From CADEFX01 sp050260355 (GTDB taxonomy: Bacteria; Pseudomonadota; Alphaproteobacteria; Rhizobiales; Hyphomicrobiaceae): a stretch of DNA of 8,057 nt. Shown piece after piece: positions 6,395-8,057 of the stretch (position 1 is the first letter of the stretch; every line of letters begins with the position of its first letter). Position numbers and translations under genes: made by a program. The stretch lies in assembly GCA_050260355.1 (NCBI GenBank), contig JBLNBZ010000033.1, positions 1 through 8,057 of the forward strand, given 5' to 3'. The notes beneath the pieces were generated by a model. That model did no database searches and was not told where the DNA came from. It saw only the letters and a program-made list of their open reading frames with translations.

Positions 6395-7027
6395 TCAAAG
6401 CTGGTGAGCCATGCGCTCCTTCTTGGTCGACAGATAGCGCTTGTTGTACGGCGTCGGCTCGGAGATCACCGGCAGCCGCTCGGCGACAACAATGCCGGCA
6501 GCCCGCAGTGCGTCGACCTTGGCCGGATTGTTCGTCAGCAGCTTGATCCGGGGGAAGCCCAGATCGAACAGGATCTGCGCGGCGAGGTCGTAGTCGCGTG
6601 CGTCGATCGGCGCGCCGATCTCGACATTCGCATCGACCGTATCGAGCCCCTGATCCTGCAGCGCGTAGGCCCTGATCTTGTTGACGAGCCCGATCCCCCG
6701 GCCCTCATGGAAGGGCAGGTAGATCAGCACGCCGTTCGGCACCTTGGTGATCCGCGCCATCGCCGCCTGGAGCTGCGCATAACAGTCGCAGCGCAGGGAA
6801 TGGAAGATGTCGCCGGTCACACAACCGCTGTGCACGCGCACAACCGGAATGTCCGCGATGCTCGCGTCGGCACGGTTGATGAGCACCATGGCCTGACAGT
6901 TGGGATCGAGCCCCTGATAAGCGCGGGCCTCGAGTTGCAATTCCTGTCCCTGGAACTCGATTGGCAAAACAGTCTGGGCGGACCAGTCGATATCCAGCTT
7001 CACTGACTTCACAGCAGTCGATCTCAT
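6395..7027 (-). CDS. ribA: GTP cyclohydrolase II, stand-alone, divergent
   Basis: The 210-residue protein carries the zinc site C-x10-C-x-C (Cys69, Cys80, Cys82) in HSGCVTGDIFHSLRCDC, the loop HEGRGIGLVNKIRAYALQ (107-124), and the DTVDAN and LLTNNPAK motifs. Tyr121, Asp142 and Arg144 appear to match E. coli Tyr105, Asp126 and Arg128. The enzyme opens GTP to the 2,5-diamino-6-ribosylamino-pyrimidinone phosphate, releasing formate and pyrophosphate. The segment YLPFHEGRG has one more residue than the usual YLRQEGRG, which marks a subfamily. It is not fused to a RibB domain. The ATG at 7027 is preferred because GGAGG lies 5 nt upstream; an ATG at 7057 adds ten residues without such a site. Other riboflavin genes are absent nearby while pterin-type and tailoring genes are present, so a pathway-specific copy is likelier than the housekeeping one; this is inference. 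Confidence 0.92.
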   Translation of the reverse strand: MRSTAVKSVKLDIDWSAQTVLPIEFQGQELQLEARAYQGLDPNCQAMVLINRADASIADIPVVRVHSGCVTGDIFHSLRCDCYAQLQAAMARITKVPNGVLIYLPFHEGRGIGLVNKIRAYALQDQGLDTVDANVEIGAPIDARDYDLAAQILFDLGFPRIKLLTNNPAKVDALRAAGIVVAERLPVISEPTPYNKRYLSTKKERMAHQL

Positions 7028-7032
7028 CCGCG

Positions 7033-7037
7033 CCTCC
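7033..7037 (-). promoter_or_regulatory. Shine-Dalgarno site that decides the cyclohydrolase start
   Basis: CCTCC on the plus strand reads GGAGG on the minus strand, 5 nt before the ATG at 7027. The alternative ATG at 7057 has no comparable site, so translation most likely begins at MRSTAVKS. Confidence 0.6.
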
Positions 7038-7282
7038 AAGCGAAGCGCAGCGCGCATATGCCATCAGGAACGTGGCTACGTAAAGACATTGCGATGTCCC
7101 AGTCTGTTGCTTGTGCGGATGCGGGGGTATCCGCTTCCCAGGCTCGGTGCGGGCCAAGTGCTCCCGTGTTAACCATGCCGTGTGCCCGCCCGACATTGAC
7201 CATAGAGAAGCGGATCGTTGCTGAACCATAGATGAATGACGGTTAGCGCCTTGCCGCACCTGATCAAACAGCACGATCCGGG
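7038..7282. promoter_or_regulatory. Intergenic region upstream of the cyclohydrolase gene
   Basis: About 250 nt lie between the end of the GtrA-type gene and the cyclohydrolase start, the largest gap in the window. It holds two copies of ACCATAGA (7199-7206 and 7225-7232; TCTATGGT on the minus strand) 26 bp apart, a perfect GACAT-TGCG-ATGTC inverted repeat (7085-7098), and a second inverted repeat, GCGGAT with ATCCGC, around an 8-nt loop (7115-7134). No strong sigma70 promoter is visible; CATATG near 7055 is the most AT-rich -10-like element. The conserved core of an FMN riboswitch was not recognised, nor was a stem followed by a T-run that would end the GtrA transcript. Confidence 0.4.
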
Positions 7283-7711
7283 TCACCGCTTGCCGCGGAA
7301 GGCGCCGTACCGCATGCCGAGATAGGCAAAGACAGTCGCGACAATCGACGCCGCGATCAGGGCCACAAACGGCAGTGTCGCCGGCCGGACAAGAATGATG
7401 GATGCGAACACGCCGTAGTTGATGGCTGCCGTCGTCCAAGCGACTGCGGCATAGCGCGCGAACTCATTGAGGCTCGGTCGCGACCTGAGGGCGAACGTCA
7501 ACGTGCGGTGTGCGAGCCAACCCACCACCATCGCGCACGATATGGCAATGAGCCGCGCCAGTAGGGGGCTCAGGTGCAGCAACCGGACACCGACCTCGAG
7601 CACGGTTGCATCGACCGACAAGGCGATCAGGCCGGAGACGAGAAATCCTCCCCAGTGCCGGCCGGCGGACCGTGTCGAAAACGAGCGGATGGCGTCATTT
7701 CGCTCGTCCAT
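7283..7711 (-). CDS. GtrA-family membrane protein
   Basis: The 142-residue protein has four predicted helices, at about 21-40, 50-68, 86-108 and 113-132, the size and layout of GtrA/DPMS-like proteins. The family pattern is visible as GGFLVSGLIALSVDATVLE (21-39), HRTLTF (68-73) after helix 2, NEFARYAAV (82-90) before helix 3, and a basic C-terminus. GtrA-type proteins are thought to flip or help present polyprenyl-phosphate sugars across the inner membrane for glycan modification, and usually work with a GT2 glycosyltransferase; none is visible here but one may lie beyond the right edge. The ATG at 7711 is 3 nt after the stop of the deacetylase gene, so the two are one transcript. The ribosome-binding site is weak, which fits translational coupling. 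A functional link to the YfhO-type protein, also a probable polyprenyl-sugar enzyme, is plausible but inferred. Confidence 0.85.
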   Translation of the reverse strand: MDERNDAIRSFSTRSAGRHWGGFLVSGLIALSVDATVLEVGVRLLHLSPLLARLIAISCAMVVGWLAHRTLTFALRSRPSLNEFARYAAVAWTTAAINYGVFASIILVRPATLPFVALIAASIVATVFAYLGMRYGAFRGKR

Positions 7712-7714
7712 GTC

Positions 7715-8057
7715 TCAATCCGGCGTCCAGGCGATGGAAAGCCCGTCGGCTGCCCTCGAGGGTCGCCATAAAAGCGTTGCCAGCTCATGTGCTTGCATGA
7801 TGGCGGCCAGCTCGTCCTCCCTCCGCCGCGCAATCGGATCGGCCGGACTTGAGGCGGCGTCGGAATATCCCGGATGGCACATGACGAGATGGTGTCGCCC
7901 GCCCAGCCGCAGCGCCGCGTCGAGCTCCGCCGCGTAGGACCGGCGGCCATCGAACGACGAGACACCGGCGAAGGACGTATTGGTCGCAAACCCCTCGGCC
8001 CGAGCCGCCGCGCCAAACCCGGCACTCAACGCCGAGATCAGAAGCGCCTTGGCGCCA
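7715..8057 (-). CDS. ChbG/YdjC (HpnK-like) carbohydrate deacetylase, C-terminal part
   Basis: Only the last 113 residues are in the window; the frame stays open to the right edge, so the start and the N-terminal metal-binding motifs lie outside. The visible part contains KALLISALSAGFGAAARAEG, then FAGVSSFDGRRSY (29-41 of the visible part), then HLVMCHPGYSD (56-66), which match the second half of ChbG/YdjC proteins, where the HPG histidine belongs to the active site. Family members remove acetyl groups from N-acetylglucosamine-containing substrates such as chito-oligosaccharides; the HpnK branch occurs with hopanoid genes. The next gene downstream is the GtrA-type gene, 3 nt away, suggesting a small operon acting on lipid-linked sugars. 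The substrate cannot be told from this fragment. In-frame TTG and GTG codons inside the fragment should not be taken as its start. Confidence 0.82.
   Translation of the reverse strand, partial: GAKALLISALSAGFGAAARAEGFATNTSFAGVSSFDGRRSYAAELDAALRLGGRHHLVMCHPGYSDAASSPADPIARRREDELAAIMQAHELATLLWRPSRAADGLSIAWTPD

Noticed and set aside
6383..6397. Near-palindrome TGAGGCGCCGGCTCA at the YfhO/cyclohydrolase junction as a bidirectional terminator
   Set aside because: It is formed largely by the two facing stop codons, has a mismatch and almost no loop, and no T-run follows on either strand.
7028..7282. FMN riboswitch upstream of the cyclohydrolase
   Set aside because: The conserved core segments of the FMN aptamer could not be recognised on the minus strand; a covariance-model search with no hit would confirm this, a significant hit would reverse it.
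6705..7439. 244-codon minus-strand frame spanning the gap before the cyclohydrolase
   Set aside because: It overlaps both the cyclohydrolase and GtrA-type genes in a different frame and its product shows no family pattern; it exists because the gap happens to lack stops in that frame.
7627..8025. Alternative minus-strand frame over the deacetylase
   Set aside because: It is arginine/proline-rich without motifs, while the other frame carries the HPG and FAGV motifs of ChbG/YdjC and remains open to the window edge.

Overview
The window is GC-rich, densely coding DNA with almost no gaps, most like an alphaproteobacterium (Rhodospirillales/Hyphomicrobiales type). That placement is inferred from composition and protein flavour, and the genus cannot be read from the sequence. 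There are nine coding regions. Two run off the window: the 3' end of a probable zinc-type alcohol dehydrogenase at the left edge and a ChbG/YdjC-type deacetylase at the right edge.

Layout: dehydrogenase tail (+), a 6-pyruvoyl-tetrahydropterin synthase-like protein (+), a GT4 glycosyltransferase (+) and a class I methyltransferase (+, ATGA overlap). These converge with 6 bp to spare on a minus-strand pair, a cytochrome b561 and a stand-alone RibD C-terminal-type reductase, whose genes overlap by 44 nt. A divergent intergenic region then leads into a large YfhO-type membrane protein (+). This converges, with 9 bp to spare, on a stand-alone GTP cyclohydrolase II (-). Behind a 255-nt gap come a GtrA-type membrane protein (-) and the ChbG/YdjC deacetylase (-).

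The central theme is GTP-derived heterocycle chemistry. GTP cyclohydrolase II opens the imidazole ring of GTP, and the RibD-type reductase can reduce the ribosyl side chain. The pterin-synthase-like protein, dehydrogenase, methyltransferase and glycosyltransferase are the kind of set expected to tailor a pterin- or pyrimidine-like small molecule, and a b-type cytochrome suggests a redox link to the membrane. The pterin-synthase-like protein lacks the canonical Cys/Asp/His catalytic residues and one zinc ligand. The cyclohydrolase has a one-residue insertion next to its EGRG loop. The reductase has no deaminase partner domain. These points argue for a specialised pathway rather than ordinary riboflavin or queuosine synthesis. 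The product is unknown, and this is the best candidate in the window for an undescribed system.

The second theme is envelope glycan or lipid work: the YfhO-type (GT-C-like) protein, GtrA and ChbG/YdjC. It is interleaved with the first at the YfhO/cyclohydrolase junction. No RNA genes, insertion sequences, CRISPR arrays, clear intrinsic terminators or riboswitches were recognised.
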